Of a stretch of 8,384 nt of DNA, positions 7,728 through 8,384 are shown in pieces (positions within the stretch are counted from its first letter, which is position 1; each line of letters begins with the position of its first letter). The translations under genes and the position numbers were made by a program. Below the pieces are notes generated by a model that had not been told where the DNA came from, ran no database searches, and was given only the letters and a program-made list of their open reading frames with translations. Source of the stretch: Bryobacteraceae bacterium (lineage in GTDB: Bacteria; Acidobacteriota; Terriglobia; Bryobacterales; Bryobacteraceae); the NCBI GenBank assembly GCA_025350445.1, contig JANXXV010000868.1, positions 1-8,384 on the forward strand. Direction: 5' to 3'.

Positions 7728-8305
7728 ACGGATAGCTTATTCCGGTAGGCTAGCAGGAAAAGGAAGAGCGCCACCCAGCCAGCCGCTTGTGAGACCGCGA
7801 TGACGAACGCCGCGATGAACCGCCAACGGCTTCGGGGAAGAATACCCGCCGCATCCCTCCAATGCCGGATGACAAGATAGATGGCCACGGGGGCCGAGAT
7901 CAGCGTCGGCCAGACTAACAGCGCCGGCAGCGTTGCGACGCCCAGAGCAATGGAATCGAACCGGCGCCGCGTGGTCTGCAGGGCCGGGAGCTTGCCTTTT
8001 TGCATTCCCGCATCAATGCAGCCCGGGCAGATATTCCGGCTGCCGAATTCCACCCGGCAAAGAGCGCAGAGGAAGCGTCCGCATTCGTCGCAGGGGACGA
8101 TGGCCCGCTTTTGCGGATGAAAGAAGCAACTGGATTCACCGTCCCGGATTGCTTCCGTTTTCGCTGGTGTTGGGGATCGGTAATAGGCCGGGAAGACCTG
8201 CGCGTGGATTAGACTTCCGCAGCCGGCACACTCGCGCCATTCGGGCAGGTCGCCTTCTCCATCCGGAAGAAGGGAATCACACTGGCTGCAGTGGAGAGCT
8301 GTCAC
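7724..8305 (-). CDS. Zinc-ribbon/B-box-like zinc-finger protein with two membrane helices
   Basis: This 193-aa protein starts at a GTG that overlaps the stop of the upstream RDD gene by 4 nt. Two metal-binding modules are visible. The first is a zinc-ribbon-like pair, C6xxC9 and C26xxC29. The second is B-box-like: C60xxH63, C72xxC75, C80xxC83 and C93xxC96. A basic linker (about 101-117) leads to two hydrophobic segments at about 119-146 and 163-187, so the zinc domain probably faces the cytoplasm with the C-terminus anchored in the membrane. The second module resembles that of the small protein at 6994-7290, so the two are probably paralogues. The stop overlaps the next start by 4 nt (ATGA). 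The role is unknown; a protein- or RNA-binding adaptor for the MoxR/DUF58 membrane system is only an inference. Confidence 0.85.
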   Translation of the reverse strand: MTALHCSQCDSLLPDGEGDLPEWRECAGCGSLIHAQVFPAYYRSPTPAKTEAIRDGESSCFFHPQKRAIVPCDECGRFLCALCRVEFGSRNICPGCIDAGMQKGKLPALQTTRRRFDSIALGVATLPALLVWPTLISAPVAIYLVIRHWRDAAGILPRSRWRFIAAFVIAVSQAAGWVALFLFLLAYRNKLSV

Positions 8306-8384
8306 GCGGAACGACCAGACTTCACGATTACACGAGTATCGCAGATGCGGTCGTGCAGGGTGCGTTTTTGGTCGTCGAAGGCTG
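8302..8384 (-). CDS. RDD family membrane protein, C-terminal end (partial)
   Basis: Only the last 26 residues and the TGA stop are inside the window; the gene continues beyond the right edge. The residues read AFDDQKRTLHD, then RICDTRVIV, then a short basic tail. This resembles the end of the RDD domain, where a charged stretch is followed by a Leu-His-Asp turn, a Gly/Asp-Thr pair and a hydrophobic strand (compare QRLGDLAGNTIVIR in the RDD gene at the other end of this operon). The stop overlaps the GTG start of the next gene by 4 nt (GTGA), so it belongs to the same operon. RDD proteins are small multi-pass membrane proteins of mostly unknown function; some are linked to ion transport. With so little sequence the family call is probable, not certain. 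Confidence 0.65.
   Translation of the reverse strand, partial: AFDDQKRTLHDRICDTRVIVKSGRSA

Overview
The window carries one tightly packed operon, all on the minus strand and read from right to left. Base composition is GC-rich. The gene set (RDD, SpoIIM/DUF95, DUF58, MoxR AAA+, DUF4350, DUF4129, plus small B-box-like zinc-finger membrane proteins) suggests a Gram-negative soil-type bacterium. My best guess is Acidobacteriota of the Solibacter/Bryobacter kind, but that comes from gene content and style, not from any search.

In transcription order, from the right edge: the C-terminal end of an RDD-type membrane protein (8302-8384); a 193-aa zinc-ribbon/B-box-like two-helix membrane protein (7724-8305); a 154-aa membrane protein with a possible PH-like N-terminus (7263-7727); a small B-box-like zinc-finger protein with one membrane helix and no ordinary start codon (6994-7290); a 527-aa multi-pass DUF4129 protein (5414-6997); a DUF4350 protein (4375-5421); a MoxR-family AAA+ ATPase (3424-4371); a DUF58 protein with a vWA-like core (2105-3427); a 304-bp non-coding insert (1806-2109); a SpoIIM-family membrane protein (802-1794); and a second RDD-family gene, frameshifted (62-809). 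Most junctions are 4- or 8-nt overlaps or a 3-nt gap, so translation is probably coupled along the operon. The core MoxR-DUF58-SpoIIM-RDD-DUF4129-DUF4350 set recurs in many bacteria. MoxR ATPases are thought to act as chaperones on vWA-type partners; the membrane proteins probably form or service an envelope assembly whose substrate is unknown.

The most interesting structure is the insert between the DUF58 and SpoIIM genes. It is bounded by a perfect 10-bp direct repeat (1796-1805 and 2110-2119). Removing the insert and one repeat copy rebuilds a 4-nt ATGA stop/start overlap between the two genes, the same architecture as three other junctions in this operon. This is strong internal evidence that a small element inserted here with a 10-bp target duplication. 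The element consists of a hairpin at the DUF58 side, a 36-unit CTGGCN hexamer array with a perfect 11-copy core, and two tandem GC-rich hairpins at the SpoIIM side. It encodes nothing recognisable.

Two genes look damaged or unusual. The RDD gene at the left has a clear frame change near 575-578, and the small B-box gene has no ATG/GTG/TTG near its conserved start. No tRNA, rRNA, CRISPR or convincing promoter is visible. Bases 1-61 hold no assignable gene.
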